A DNA stretch of 26,446 bases, from positions 1 through 26,446 of the forward strand of contig WAOU01000022.1 in NCBI GenBank assembly GCA_015521095.1. Reading direction: 5' to 3'. Position numbers and translations under genes: made by a program. Below the pieces are notes generated by a model, which was not told the origin of the DNA, did no database searches, and was given only the letters and a program-made list of their open reading frames with translations. Shown here piece by piece: positions 7,851 through 15,694 of this stretch; positions within the stretch are counted from its first letter, which is position 1, and each line of letters opens with the position of its first letter. This DNA comes from Desulfurococcales archaeon. Its GTDB lineage: Archaea; Thermoproteota; Thermoprotei_A; Sulfolobales; Acidilobaceae.

Positions 7851-8456
7851 TTATGGTAGAGATCCTATGTTTCCAAGGTCTGCTGTGTTTGTGCTGTAGT
7901 ATAGTGTTATGCTGAATGTGTCTGCTGTGTTTAGTGCTGTTCCCTCTGATACCTGGAACTCGAATACGAAGTCGTAAGTGTTCTGGTCTGTGAGGACTAT
8001 GGTGCTGCTACATCCTGATGTTGTTAGGCTTAGTGGAGATATTGCGGGATCGGTTGTGTCTAGGTCTACATAGGTTCCGCCTGTTACGTTGTAGAGGTAT
8101 AGGTTAGCTGTTGTATAGTTTGTTGCTGGTAGAGGAGTTGTTACACATATTTGAGCATAATAGTTTCCGTCTCCAGCTATGTTGTCTACGATGTTTAGCA
8201 CATCGAAGTAGTAGGTCGGAGCATAGGTTGGGTGTAGCGTTATTGACGCTGTATAGTTTCCGGTTATAGTTACACTAATGGTGTTTCCTCCTAGATCAGC
8301 CCCACCAGCGTTTGTGCCACCCGCGAATGATATAGGGGCAGCGGTGCTTGTTGATGTGGCTTCAAAGTTATAGACTACTAGTACTCCTGCATAGCTTACT
8401 AGGGCGACAGTTAGTAGCAGGGATGCGAGCAGTATGATACTTCTCTTGGCTTTCAC
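7851..8456 (-). CDS. Secreted beta-sandwich surface/filament protein (TasA/AbpA-like, tentative)
   Basis: A 201-aa exported protein starting at GTG (8456), seven bases after a GGTGA site. Residues about 5-28 form a single hydrophobic signal or anchor helix after a KAKR start. The mature part is rich in Thr, Ser, Tyr, Asn and Ala, almost free of Lys and Arg, and strand-like throughout. It contains NFEATSTSTAAPISFAGG, then ISVTITGN, YYFDVLNIVDN and a C-terminal FSITLYYSTNT strand. This order resembles archaeal bundling-pilus and thread proteins and bacterial TasA, where the free N-terminal strand after the signal peptide completes the neighbouring subunit. Cys104 and Cys149 could form a disulphide, and NYT/NVT sequons at about 67, 113 and 123 suit glycosylation. 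The assignment rests on pattern only. A plain S-layer accessory protein is the alternative. Confidence 0.6.
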   Translation of the reverse strand: MKAKRSIILLASLLLTVALVSYAGVLVVYNFEATSTSTAAPISFAGGTNAGGADLGGNTISVTITGNYTASITLHPTYAPTYYFDVLNIVDNIAGDGNYYAQICVTTPLPATNYTTANLYLYNVTGGTYVDLDTTDPAISPLSLTTSGCSSTIVLTDQNTYDFVFEFQVSEGTALNTADTFSITLYYSTNTADLGNIGSLP

Positions 8457-8777
8457 TTCTCTTCACCTGTTTTTATTATTCTTCATGTAGTGATTCTTCA
8501 TTAGTAGTGATTTCTGGTTGGAGTTTTTATTTTTGGAAAAACTATTTAAACCACATTCCTGGTATCACCCCGGCGCAGCATAGACGAAGGTATCATCCTT
8601 ATATCAACGATAAAATCCTATGATAAAACACGGTAGATAAACCGGATACAGTTCGATGAAAACCTAGTTTCACATATCATTACATCAATGATATCAGGTG
8701 CCACACAATGATGAAATCATCACACAACGATAACGAGGCACACCTAGAGGTCTAATGACGTAACGTGGTGTTCTATA
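8457..8777. promoter_or_regulatory. 321-nt divergent regulatory region of the filament-type and membrane-protein genes
   Basis: No convincing gene lies here. On the minus strand, a GTTTAAATAG TATA box (8542-8551) would start transcription near 8526, giving a leader of about 70 nt for the filament-type gene with GGTGA close to its GTG. Between about 8560 and 8725, TATCA/TGATA-type pentamers recur, and there are two clear inverted repeats: ATATCATT-ACATC-AATGATAT at 8674-8694 and TGATG-AAAT-CATCA at 8709-8722. GGTATC occurs at 8561 and 8589. This is denser in dyad symmetry than the other gaps in the window and looks like a multi-site operator region. Confidence 0.5.
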
Positions 8778-9983
8778 ATGAATAAAAACAATTACCGCGG
8801 AAAAATACCAGTTACACTAGTCGGAATAGCTATTGCACTCAATATTCTTAACATATATCTATACAAAAGAATAATCACCAATGGACTACTTTCAATAGAA
8901 GTATCCGTACTAGACACAGTACTAAGTATCCTAGGAAATAGGCAAACGTTAGAATCAGCTTATCTCATCAAACTCCTCTACGAATCACTCATACTAATAG
9001 AGATAGGACTATTCATAATACTACTCATTCAGGAATGGTTGAACACCAGCAAGTTCTCGAAATTCGTAGTCGCATACATTATAATGGATCTAACCGCGTT
9101 ACAGGTAGGCCTAACCTACAGGGTAAACTCCTTGTACCTAGGCTTTGTGAATAGTTTCTCAGATATTAAGCTGGGAGGAGCACAAGCATTTCTACCTACG
9201 TTAAGTCATAGTACCACTATAATTCTCCTACTCGCACCATTATCGTTCCTAATGGTAGCCTATGCTTTCTACGGCTATGAATGGGTCGTTTCCGCCGAGG
9301 ATATAGAAAAAGAAGAAGAAAGCGACTATGAAATCTACATATACGCAGTCATCATCATAGGATTAATCATGTTCATCCCATTCTCCCAAGTAATAATACA
9401 GTTTCCAAACGTAAACTATCCAGGTTACACGCTTAGGAATACCGGAGACGCCATTATTATATCAAGGCAAATACTGGGCGCCAATCTCACACAACTCAAT
9501 GTATGTTCAGACAATCTCTACGGGATAAACCTAACAAGTCTACAAGAGTACTACATTATTAGACCAAGCCAGGAAGCAATAGAAAACGCCCAACTATATG
9601 GAAAACCACTCATCATCAACGTGACGATAACAGGTAAACTCATATATAATGATAACTATGCTGGAACATTCATCTACAAGACAAGGCTAAAAGTTCCTAC
9701 ACCGAAACCAGTATTTAATGTCTCCTTCAATAATAACACTCTAATACTGAAAACAGAGAACTATCCATGCCACGGTGTAAAAAAGATTGAGATAACACCA
9801 TATCTTGATTCAGAGACTCCCCTCAACAAAACAGTATATTATATTGCATGCCCCTACCTATTTTACAGGACGGATGCCCCAATAGTAGCATTGAATATAT
9901 CTTATCAGTACTTGGGAGATCTATTATCATTTAGCTTCTACATTGAGGAAGGGTCGAATAAAACGATAGAAGTACAACCCTAA
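8778..9983 (+). CDS. Unknown membrane protein with five helices and a large extracytoplasmic domain
   Basis: I do not recognise this 401-aa protein. Hydrophobic helices are at about 11-29, 63-86, 95-115, 147-167 and 185-205, with an acidic loop (EDIEKEEESDYE) just before the last. Residues about 208-401 form a beta-rich, Asn-rich domain with many N-glycosylation sequons (NLT, NVT, NNT, NKT, NIS) and a few cysteines, so it is presumably outside the cell. It starts with ATG at 8778, with no strong ribosome-binding site. It is transcribed divergently from the secreted filament-type protein across a shared regulatory region. A role in surface-structure anchoring or assembly is possible, but this is inference from position alone. 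Confidence 0.65.
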   Translation: MNKNNYRGKIPVTLVGIAIALNILNIYLYKRIITNGLLSIEVSVLDTVLSILGNRQTLESAYLIKLLYESLILIEIGLFIILLIQEWLNTSKFSKFVVAYIIMDLTALQVGLTYRVNSLYLGFVNSFSDIKLGGAQAFLPTLSHSTTIILLLAPLSFLMVAYAFYGYEWVVSAEDIEKEEESDYEIYIYAVIIIGLIMFIPFSQVIIQFPNVNYPGYTLRNTGDAIIISRQILGANLTQLNVCSDNLYGINLTSLQEYYIIRPSQEAIENAQLYGKPLIINVTITGKLIYNDNYAGTFIYKTRLKVPTPKPVFNVSFNNNTLILKTENYPCHGVKKIEITPYLDSETPLNKTVYYIACPYLFYRTDAPIVALNISYQYLGDLLSFSFYIEEGSNKTIEVQP

Positions 9984-10007
9984 TAGAATTCACCAAGTCA
10001 CTAAAGT

Positions 10008-10367
10008 CTATACTGGTAATCTAACATAGAGGTTTCCACTACGTGACAACCTTATATATATGATTCCCTTGTGCTTCTCTATCTTTAAGCCGAGGCCGGA
10101 AAGGTCAATCTCAAGAATACAGGGATAACCCATTACGTCTCCCAGGTTTACCACGAATAAACCGTTATGATAATGGTAGGGTACCGCTCCACCTCCGCGT
10201 AGAAAATATGATTTTATCCCACATTGATCTTCCGGGAGGACTATGTCTATGTGCGGATATCTGATACCACGACATGTAGCAGGATGATAGAATGCCTCTA
10301 ACCGTATAGGTGTATCTACGGATCCTTTCAAATAGGCTCTCACACTCTTCTTCGGACAGCTATTCAT
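10008..10367 (-). CDS. Hypothetical protein, 119 aa, cysteine-containing
   Basis: This is an unrecognised small protein. It is likely to be a real gene because the ATG at 10367 follows a strong GAGGAGGAT ribosome-binding site. It has four cysteines (about residues 4, 33, 49 and 83), a HYHNG histidine cluster near residue 65 and alternating beta strands (ILEIDLSGLGLKI, IIYIRLSRSGNLYVRL). It has no signal peptide and no membrane helix. Its 3' end is 24 nt from the convergent membrane-protein gene, and it is divergent from the potassium-channel gene over a 122-nt gap. Confidence 0.6.
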   Translation of the reverse strand: MNSCPKKSVRAYLKGSVDTPIRLEAFYHPATCRGIRYPHIDIVLPEDQCGIKSYFLRGGGAVPYHYHNGLFVVNLGDVMGYPCILEIDLSGLGLKIEKHKGIIYIRLSRSGNLYVRLPV

Positions 10368-10489
10368 ACTACGTTATCCTCCTCGGACCCATATTCTATC
10401 CCAGGGGTGTTTTCCTGGTAATACCTTGTCTCTCACTATACCCTATATCTAGTCCTTAAGTGTATAGGTTGGGGTAGCCCGAGTTGGAA

Positions 10490-11365
10490 ATGGTTTCAGA
10501 ACGAGGAGAATACCGTGTAATGACGAGAGGCTTCAGACACGCAATAGACGCAAACCTATCGGCGGCAGCCGCTATGATAGCTTATTCTCTGGCAAGCGGA
10601 TCTAATCCCGCCCAGTTTATTCATGTAGACTGGGCTGTCTCAATACTTCTCGCTCTCTCCGGGATAGTCGCGGGGCTACCCTCATGGCTAATAATAGCCT
10701 CTAGCGTTCCCGGAGTAGTAATAGATCAGGCGTTCACGCAGAGTCACGTATTCATCTATATGCTTGTTGCTATGAGAATTTGGAGAGTCTTATGGAACCT
10801 TAACTGGTTCGCTAGCCAGGCAAGCAAGATAGGCAAGGAGATAACGGTATTCGCTACACAGGCTACCCTAATGGCGATAGTGATACTCTTCGGAGGTGCG
10901 ATCAGCCTATACGTGGTCGAGAAGGACGCTCCTGGATCAATGATCCACAGTTTCTGGGACGCGCTATGGGCCAGTATCGTCACGACGACTACAGTAGGAT
11001 ACGGAGACATAACCCCGGTAACATCAGCCGGCAGACTCGTCACTTCGTTAATGATGATATTTGGAGTAGGCCTCATAATGTTCCTACTCTCCCAGATGGC
11101 ATGGATAATAGCAAGAATGACCGCACAAGAAGAACTAGACGCTCATCTACCACCACTCGACAGGGAAAAGATAAAACTATTACGAATACTTGAAGAAATC
11201 GAGTTCCTCGATGATGACGAGTTCCTCATGGTAATGCACAGGCTAAACACTATAAGACTACTAAAAAGACTAGGCTCACAAGGCCCAAAGACCCCTATAG
11301 ACACGCTAGACCAGGACGAAGAAGTAAAAGTAACAATATCTCCCAGCGCAAAAGACACAAACTAA
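10490..11365 (+). CDS. KvAP-like potassium channel with weak voltage-sensor charge
   Basis: A 291-aa ion channel subunit (tetrameric in this family). The selectivity filter TTTTVGYGD lies at about residues 165-173 between two pore helices, preceded by the pore-helix segment SFWDALWASIV. Four shorter hydrophobic segments precede the pore at about 21-36, 47-62, 66-80 and 86-106, as in a voltage-sensor domain. The presumed S4 keeps only two arginines (VAMRIWRVLWNLNW), against the series of four in KvAP. The cytoplasmic tail contains FLDDDEFLMVMHRLNTIRLLKRL, similar to the KvAP tail. Starts: ATG at 10490 is used here; TTG at 10484 and ATG at 10520 (behind GAGGAGA) are alternatives, and the last would still keep all the helices. 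It is probably not classically voltage-gated. Confidence 0.85.
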   Translation: MVSERGEYRVMTRGFRHAIDANLSAAAAMIAYSLASGSNPAQFIHVDWAVSILLALSGIVAGLPSWLIIASSVPGVVIDQAFTQSHVFIYMLVAMRIWRVLWNLNWFASQASKIGKEITVFATQATLMAIVILFGGAISLYVVEKDAPGSMIHSFWDALWASIVTTTTVGYGDITPVTSAGRLVTSLMMIFGVGLIMFLLSQMAWIIARMTAQEELDAHLPPLDREKIKLLRILEEIEFLDDDEFLMVMHRLNTIRLLKRLGSQGPKTPIDTLDQDEEVKVTISPSAKDTN

Positions 11366-11455
11366 TATTATTATAAACGGAATCCTCACAATCAACTTCC
11401 TATACACATCGACTAATATACGGTCCTCAACACGTTATTCTTCAAGGGTGAAGGA

Positions 11456-12010
11456 TTGGACAAGCGGACATTATTCTTAATATTGATCCTAGAAGACAAG
11501 GTAGAAATAGTAGAATACCCAGGCCAGGTCATGACCCCGCCATCAATGATACTACTTGCTGAACCCACTACAGGAAAAGTCTATCGATACGTCCTCAAGA
11601 CCAGCGAATCCTCCCAAAAGCCAAAGACTGAGCATATGCTTGTGGTAGTATTAGATCAGATGTTCCATGGATTCGGAAAAATAATACGACGCGAAGTACC
11701 AGGTGAGGTCCTAGTAGTAGAGATCTTGGGCCGAGGAATAAAGAGCCCCTATGAGCAAGAAGGCGTCCTATACTGGCCCGCACAGGACGATTACGATGTT
11801 ATGAAAGCAGTAGAAGATCTCGCCAAGAAACACGGAAGAGCAGTGTTATTTACTGGAGATAAGAAGCTAGCCAGGCAAACAAGCATGCTTCTATCAGGTC
11901 TAGGAGTAGAGGTAGGGTATATGCCTCCTAACGAGTATCCGGGCAAGGAAGCTATAGTTAGATCAATGCTCCAGAAAATAAGGCTCCTACTCGGAAGAGA
12001 GTCCTTATAA
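11456..12010 (+). CDS. Hypothetical protein, 184 aa, upstream of the pyr genes
   Basis: I do not recognise the family. The start is TTG at 11456, five bases after GGGTGAAGG. The protein appears soluble, with an N-terminal beta-rich half (TLFLILILEDKVEIVEYPGQV, GKVYRYVLK, GEVLVVEILGRG) and a C-terminal alpha/beta half containing GRAVLFTGDKKLARQTSMLLSG and GVEVGYMPPNEYPGKEA. The TGDKKLA pattern recalls the last core motif of PIN-like nucleases (an Asp in a T-x-D context), but the other acidic residues are not evident, so I do not assign that function. It ends 35 nt before pyrB on the same strand, and a TATA-like sequence in the gap suggests pyrB has its own promoter. Confidence 0.65.
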   Translation: MDKRTLFLILILEDKVEIVEYPGQVMTPPSMILLAEPTTGKVYRYVLKTSESSQKPKTEHMLVVVLDQMFHGFGKIIRREVPGEVLVVEILGRGIKSPYEQEGVLYWPAQDDYDVMKAVEDLAKKHGRAVLFTGDKKLARQTSMLLSGLGVEVGYMPPNEYPGKEAIVRSMLQKIRLLLGRESL

Positions 12011-12012
12011 GC
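12003..12012 (+). promoter_or_regulatory. Probable pyrB TATA box
   Basis: CCTTATAAGC lies across the end of the upstream gene, about 38 nt above the pyrB ATG, which would give a leader of roughly 10-15 nt. No ribosome-binding site is seen before pyrB, in keeping with a nearly leaderless transcript. An 8-bp palindrome CGTATACG follows at 12027-12034. Confidence 0.4.
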
Positions 12013-12045
12013 CTCAAACCATGACACGTATACGATGGGCTTATA

Positions 12046-12987
12046 ATGCATGGCTCGTGGAAAGGAAGAGACGTTATAAGCATTCTCGATTTCTCCCTAG
12101 ATGATCTCGAAGAACTCTATAATCAGGCAGACAAATACCTGGAAAAAATACGCGCCGGGACTCCTCTCAGAACACTAGAAGGACTCGTAATATCACTTGC
12201 GTTCTTCGAACCAAGCACACGTACCAGGATGAGTTTCGAGACCGCGGCTAAACGACTCGGAGCCAACGTCATAGGATTCACGGCGGCAGCAGGGACAAGC
12301 TTGGAGAAGGGAGAGAGCTATGCCGACACCATACGGATGCTCGACGGTTACAGTGACTTAATAGTTCTAAGGCATAAGTATGAGGGAGCGGCGAGATTCG
12401 CCGCCGAGATAGCAGAGCACCCTGTCGTTAACGGGGGAGACGGTAAACAGCATCATCCAACACAGGCATTCATCGACCTATACACCATAAGGAAGCTGAA
12501 GCAAAGACTAGAAGGCCTGAATATAGGGGTACTAGGCGATCTCCGATATGGTAGGGCTGCGAACAGCTTCATTCTTGGAACAGCCTTTTATAGAACGAAC
12601 ACATTGTACTTGATTAGCCCGTCACAGCTACGGATGAGGGATGAGACAAGAATAATATTAGAGGATCTCGGTGTACGGTTCTACGAGACGGAAAGTCTTG
12701 AAGACGTCGTCTCAGATCTAGACGTCCTATACGTGACCCGGATACAGAAAGAAAGGTTCCCCGATCCAAGCGAGTACGAGAAGGTAAAGGGGAGCTATAG
12801 GGTTACGAGACGCCTACTAGAGACAAGAGCTAAGCCAGACCTAATAGTCATGCATCCACTGCCACGCGTAGGAGAAATATCGTATGACGTTGATGATACA
12901 CGATACCAGGCCTACTTTAAGCAGGCATACTATGGAGTCCCTGTAAGGATGGCGGTATTGAGCCTAGTCCTCGGGAGAGAGGGGTGA
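12046..12987 (+). CDS. pyrB: Aspartate carbamoyltransferase, catalytic subunit
   Basis: A 313-aa enzyme that joins carbamoyl phosphate and L-aspartate to N-carbamoyl-aspartate, the second step of pyrimidine synthesis. The carbamoyl-phosphate site STRTR is at 57-61, the mobile-loop lysine lies in SLEKGES (Lys88), [14 protein letters not shown] is at about 127-140, and the aspartate-side HPLPR is at 270-274. All key motifs and the normal length are present. It forms the catalytic trimers of a dodecamer with PyrI, whose gene overlaps or immediately follows the pyrB stop codon. It is the first gene of pyrB-pyrI-pyrC. Confidence 0.97.
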   Translation: MHGSWKGRDVISILDFSLDDLEELYNQADKYLEKIRAGTPLRTLEGLVISLAFFEPSTRTRMSFETAAKRLGANVIGFTAAAGTSLEKGESYADTIRMLDGYSDLIVLRHKYEGAARFAAEIAEHPVVNGGDGKQHHPTQAFIDLYTIRKLKQRLEGLNIGVLGDLRYGRAANSFILGTAFYRTNTLYLISPSQLRMRDETRIILEDLGVRFYETESLEDVVSDLDVLYVTRIQKERFPDPSEYEKVKGSYRVTRRLLETRAKPDLIVMHPLPRVGEISYDVDDTRYQAYFKQAYYGVPVRMAVLSLVLGREG

Positions 12988-12992
12988 GTGGG

Positions 12993-13475
12993 ATGGTGGA
13001 GAAACACCTGCTCGTGTCTAGGATAGAGATGGGAACGGTAATAGACCATATTCCTGCAGGTAGGGCCCTAGCAGTTCTCAGACTCCTGGGAATAACAGGG
13101 CGCGAAGGATACAGAGTAGCACTCGTAATGAACGTTGAGAGCAGGCGCCTTGGAAAAAAAGACATTGTAAAAATAGAAGGAGTATTCGTTGACGAGGAGC
13201 ACGCGAAGAGAATAGCTCTCGTAGCTCCAGAAGCTACACTTAACAGGATAGAAAACTATGTAGTGGTATCAAAGAATAAGCTAGAGCCGCCGGAGGAACT
13301 CGAGGGAACCCTGACATGTACAAATCCCACTTGTATAACGAGGAAGCCCAGGGAACCTGTTACGCCGAGCTTCCATAGGGTCAGGGGAAAGAAGCTAAGA
13401 TACCAGTGTATATACTGTGGAACAATCATAGGCGAAGACGAGATCATTAAACAGCTAGCCGGTGAACATGTTTGA
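12993..13475 (+). CDS. pyrI: Aspartate carbamoyltransferase, regulatory subunit
   Basis: This zinc-binding regulatory chain carries the nucleotide effector site and links catalytic trimers. From the ATG at 12993 it is 160 aa. It begins EKHLLVSRIEMGTVIDHIPAG, the typical allosteric-domain start. The zinc domain has Cys109, Cys114, Cys139 and Cys142 (CTNPTC ... CIYC). The ATG follows GGTGA by five bases. A GTG at 12984, overlapping the pyrB TGA, would add three residues and is the alternative. The tight packing with pyrB and pyrC implies one transcript and matched subunit synthesis. Confidence 0.95.
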   Translation: MVEKHLLVSRIEMGTVIDHIPAGRALAVLRLLGITGREGYRVALVMNVESRRLGKKDIVKIEGVFVDEEHAKRIALVAPEATLNRIENYVVVSKNKLEPPEELEGTLTCTNPTCITRKPREPVTPSFHRVRGKKLRYQCIYCGTIIGEDEIIKQLAGEHV

Positions 13476-14653
13476 AATGTCCCCAAGACATTAGATGGAT
13501 ATGTGGAGAGATATGGACGGAGCAGGGTTCTAGTTCCGGATGCATAGATGTGTTAACCGGGGAGTTAACAGACAAAACAACAGGAAACACACTAGACCTA
13601 ACCCACACAACACTCATAATATTCCCAGGATACGCAGACATACACGTCCACCTACGAGGACTAAACCAATCATACAAAGAAGACGAGTACACAGGTACCA
13701 AGGCAGCGGCAAGCCAAGGAATAACATTCTTAGCAGACATGCCAAATACAAGCCCCAGACTAGACACACCAGAAGCACTAGACCTAAAACTCAAGGCAAT
13801 CAAAGGGAAAGCACAAATACCCGTTAAACCATATGCCGCCGTCCCACAAAACCCGGAAACAGTAGAGAAACTCGCGAAGAGAAACATAGCAGGATTCAAG
13901 ATATATCCAAGCGATCTAGAAAAACGCGAGGCATCAATCAAAAAAATACTAGAAACGGGGAAACTCGTAGTCCTACACCCGGAGCTCCCCGAAGCCGATA
14001 GACTCGAAGCAGAAAACATTTCTCAAAGAGGAACAATCCGCGGATGCCACCTAGAAGGAGCCGCAGTAGAAATACTCGCATCCCTCTCAGACAACAAACC
14101 TTCAAAAATCCACATTACACACGCAAGCTGCCCTGAAACAGTGATGAAGGCTAAGACATATGGATTAACTGTAGACGTCGCACCCCACCACATAATATAT
14201 AACTACGACCAGCACCTGGACAATTCTCTCTATAAAGTGAATCCTCCCCTAAGATCAATGCTAGACTCCCACGAGCTCCTACAGCTCATTATCGAAGGAA
14301 GAATAGACGTCATTGCAAGTGACCATGCTCCCCACGCCGAGTGGGAGAAAAGCGTTCCATTATCCTCAAGACCAGGCATACCATGGCTAGAGGCATGGCC
14401 TTCAATACTTCGTAGAATACTTGTTAAACCGGGAGCATTGAGCGAACAAGAATTCTTCGAGTTAACCGTGTGGAACCCAAGGAAACTCATAGAAGTAAAC
14501 ACCTGGGAGACTATAGTAGTGTATGATCCATACTACCAGGGAAGATACACGGGATCCAAGTATTCGAAGGCGATACCATACTATCATTACATGTTCGAGT
14601 ATTATGGAGAAGCAAGGTGCGTCTACTGGAAAGGAAGATTAGTATATGGCTAG
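13472..14653 (+). CDS. pyrC: Dihydroorotase
   Basis: A 393-aa amidohydrolase that cyclises carbamoyl-aspartate to dihydroorotate. The metal motif DIHVHLRG has His58 and His60. PNTSP follows at 91-95, a lysine that could be carbamylated is in GFKIYPS (Lys143), HPE starts at His169, ITHAS is near 215, and ASDHAPH has Asp284 and His285. The start is TTG at 13472, overlapping the pyrI TGA and six bases after GGTGA. Residues 27-33 are encoded by one copy of a 22-bp palindromic repeat (13550-13571) that also occurs in ubiA and in the gap near 25 kb. The protein is otherwise normal for the family, with a somewhat short N-terminal domain. Confidence 0.95.
   Translation: MKCPQDIRWICGEIWTEQGSSSGCIDVLTGELTDKTTGNTLDLTHTTLIIFPGYADIHVHLRGLNQSYKEDEYTGTKAAASQGITFLADMPNTSPRLDTPEALDLKLKAIKGKAQIPVKPYAAVPQNPETVEKLAKRNIAGFKIYPSDLEKREASIKKILETGKLVVLHPELPEADRLEAENISQRGTIRGCHLEGAAVEILASLSDNKPSKIHITHASCPETVMKAKTYGLTVDVAPHHIIYNYDQHLDNSLYKVNPPLRSMLDSHELLQLIIEGRIDVIASDHAPHAEWEKSVPLSSRPGIPWLEAWPSILRRILVKPGALSEQEFFELTVWNPRKLIEVNTWETIVVYDPYYQGRYTGSKYSKAIPYYHYMFEYYGEARCVYWKGRLVYG
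13550..13571. repeat. 22-bp palindromic repeat, copy A (inside pyrC)
   Basis: The core TGTTAACCGGGGAGTTAACA at 13551-13570 has 7-bp arms TGTTAAC/GTTAACA around a 6-bp G-rich centre; G flanks it on each side. It matches copies B (17401-17422) and C (25052-25073), read on the opposite strand, at 20 of 22 bases each. It encodes V-L-T-G-E-L-T in pyrC. Confidence 0.75.
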
Positions 14654-14656
14654 AAA

Positions 14657-15571
14657 CTAGGATAGTTTCGATAACGAGATGAATGTATCCAGATATCTGT
14701 CTGGTCTTCCAATATCTAGGTACTGGATCCTGCTGGATAAAGCAGTACACATCTTGTGCCCCCTCGATAATAGGAGTCTCAGCCCATCGGTCAGTTCCAA
14801 TTCACCAGTATTCGGGTTCCTAGGAGTATTTTCAAGGGAATAGAGCAATTCCCTGCTTGGCAATAGGTAGATGCCAGTTATAGCATAGTTGCTTGGAGGA
14901 TCACGAGGCTTCTCGACTAGATCCCTGACCGTAAATATTTCTTCAATTTGACCAATGCCATCCATTAATCTTGTACCAGGAACTATTACGCCGTAGTTCT
15001 GAGGGTCGGGCACAGTCAGAGAGTGTATTAGGGATCGGCATTTCTCCCCGAGGTTATTGAATGCTCTAAGCATATCTTCTACGATGTTGTCATTGTTGTT
15101 CTGTTTGAGGAGTATATCTCCTAGATGGATTAGTACGTATTCTGTATTCACAGCCTTTAGCCCCCTAAGAACAGCGTCTCCCAGGCCTTTTGGAGAAGGC
15201 TGATCTACCCATATGATATTACTGTTTTCAAGCATAAGGTAGAGCTCCTTTAGGGACTCGGCCTCAAGAGTCTTTCCTTTCTCCATTAGCGTATCATATA
15301 GTCCCCAGTCTGGTAGGAAGTGGTCTTGTAGGATTCGTTTACCCCGGCCAACTACGAAGACGAAGGTGCGAATACCTGCTTTATAGAGTGTTTCATATAT
15401 TAATTGGATGAAGGGCTTGAATATAGTTCTCTCACCGTATCTAGCTGGTACTGGGAGCATTTCTTTTGGCATCTCTTTAGTGGCAGGAGTCATACGTGTT
15501 CCAAGACCAGCTGCTGGTATGAGTGCTGTAACGCCATTCTTGATACTAGTGCATTCTCTTGTAGTTGTCAT
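14657..15571 (-). CDS. GalU-type UTP-glucose-1-phosphate uridylyltransferase (or related sugar nucleotidyltransferase)
   Basis: A 304-aa nucleotidyltransferase. The N-terminal signature reads IPAAGLGTRMTPATKEMPKEMLPV (the glycine-rich nucleotide loop plus the lysine-containing segment), followed by GERTIFKPFIQLIYETLYKAGIRTFVFVVGRGK. A VDQPSPKGLGDAVL segment and HLGDILL (the metal-binding Asp) match GalU rather than RmlA. It would make UDP-glucose for glycan or glycoprotein synthesis. The ATG at 15571 follows GGTGG by six bases and is preferred; GTG at 15580 adds three residues. The 3' end lies 3 nt from the convergent pyrC stop. It is divergent from the FlK-like thioesterase gene across an A/T-rich gap containing TATA-like sequence near 15620-15650. 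Confidence 0.88.
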   Translation of the reverse strand: MTTTRECTSIKNGVTALIPAAGLGTRMTPATKEMPKEMLPVPARYGERTIFKPFIQLIYETLYKAGIRTFVFVVGRGKRILQDHFLPDWGLYDTLMEKGKTLEAESLKELYLMLENSNIIWVDQPSPKGLGDAVLRGLKAVNTEYVLIHLGDILLKQNNNDNIVEDMLRAFNNLGEKCRSLIHSLTVPDPQNYGVIVPGTRLMDGIGQIEEIFTVRDLVEKPRDPPSNYAITGIYLLPSRELLYSLENTPRNPNTGELELTDGLRLLLSRGHKMCTALSSRIQYLDIGRPDRYLDTFISLSKLS

Positions 15572-15694
15572 AGCGGCCACCGGATACTGGGGTTGCTTAT
15601 GTTAGGGTTTCAATGCTGTTTTAATTATATATTATGCACGATTTATAAGGTGGTGGACGAATAAACAACCAGAATATCATGTAGGTGAGTTGTT

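Noticed and set aside
8708..8755. A 15-codon upstream frame (ATGATGAAATCA...) before the membrane-protein gene, with a box C-like ATGATGA
   Set aside because: There is no ribosome-binding site and no box D or C'/D' partners for a C/D RNA; ATGATGA is better explained as part of the inverted repeat.
10401..10418. A CCAGG...CCTGG dyad upstream of the 119-aa gene
   Set aside because: The arms are only 5 bp with an 8-bp spacer and there are no repeat copies, so the evidence is too weak to call an operator.
12424..12450. A stretch in pyrB with GTTAAC, GGGGGAG and GTAAACAG that resembles the 22-bp repeat
   Set aside because: It needs an insertion to align, lacks symmetry, and encodes the conserved NGGDG motif of the enzyme, so the likeness is probably accidental.
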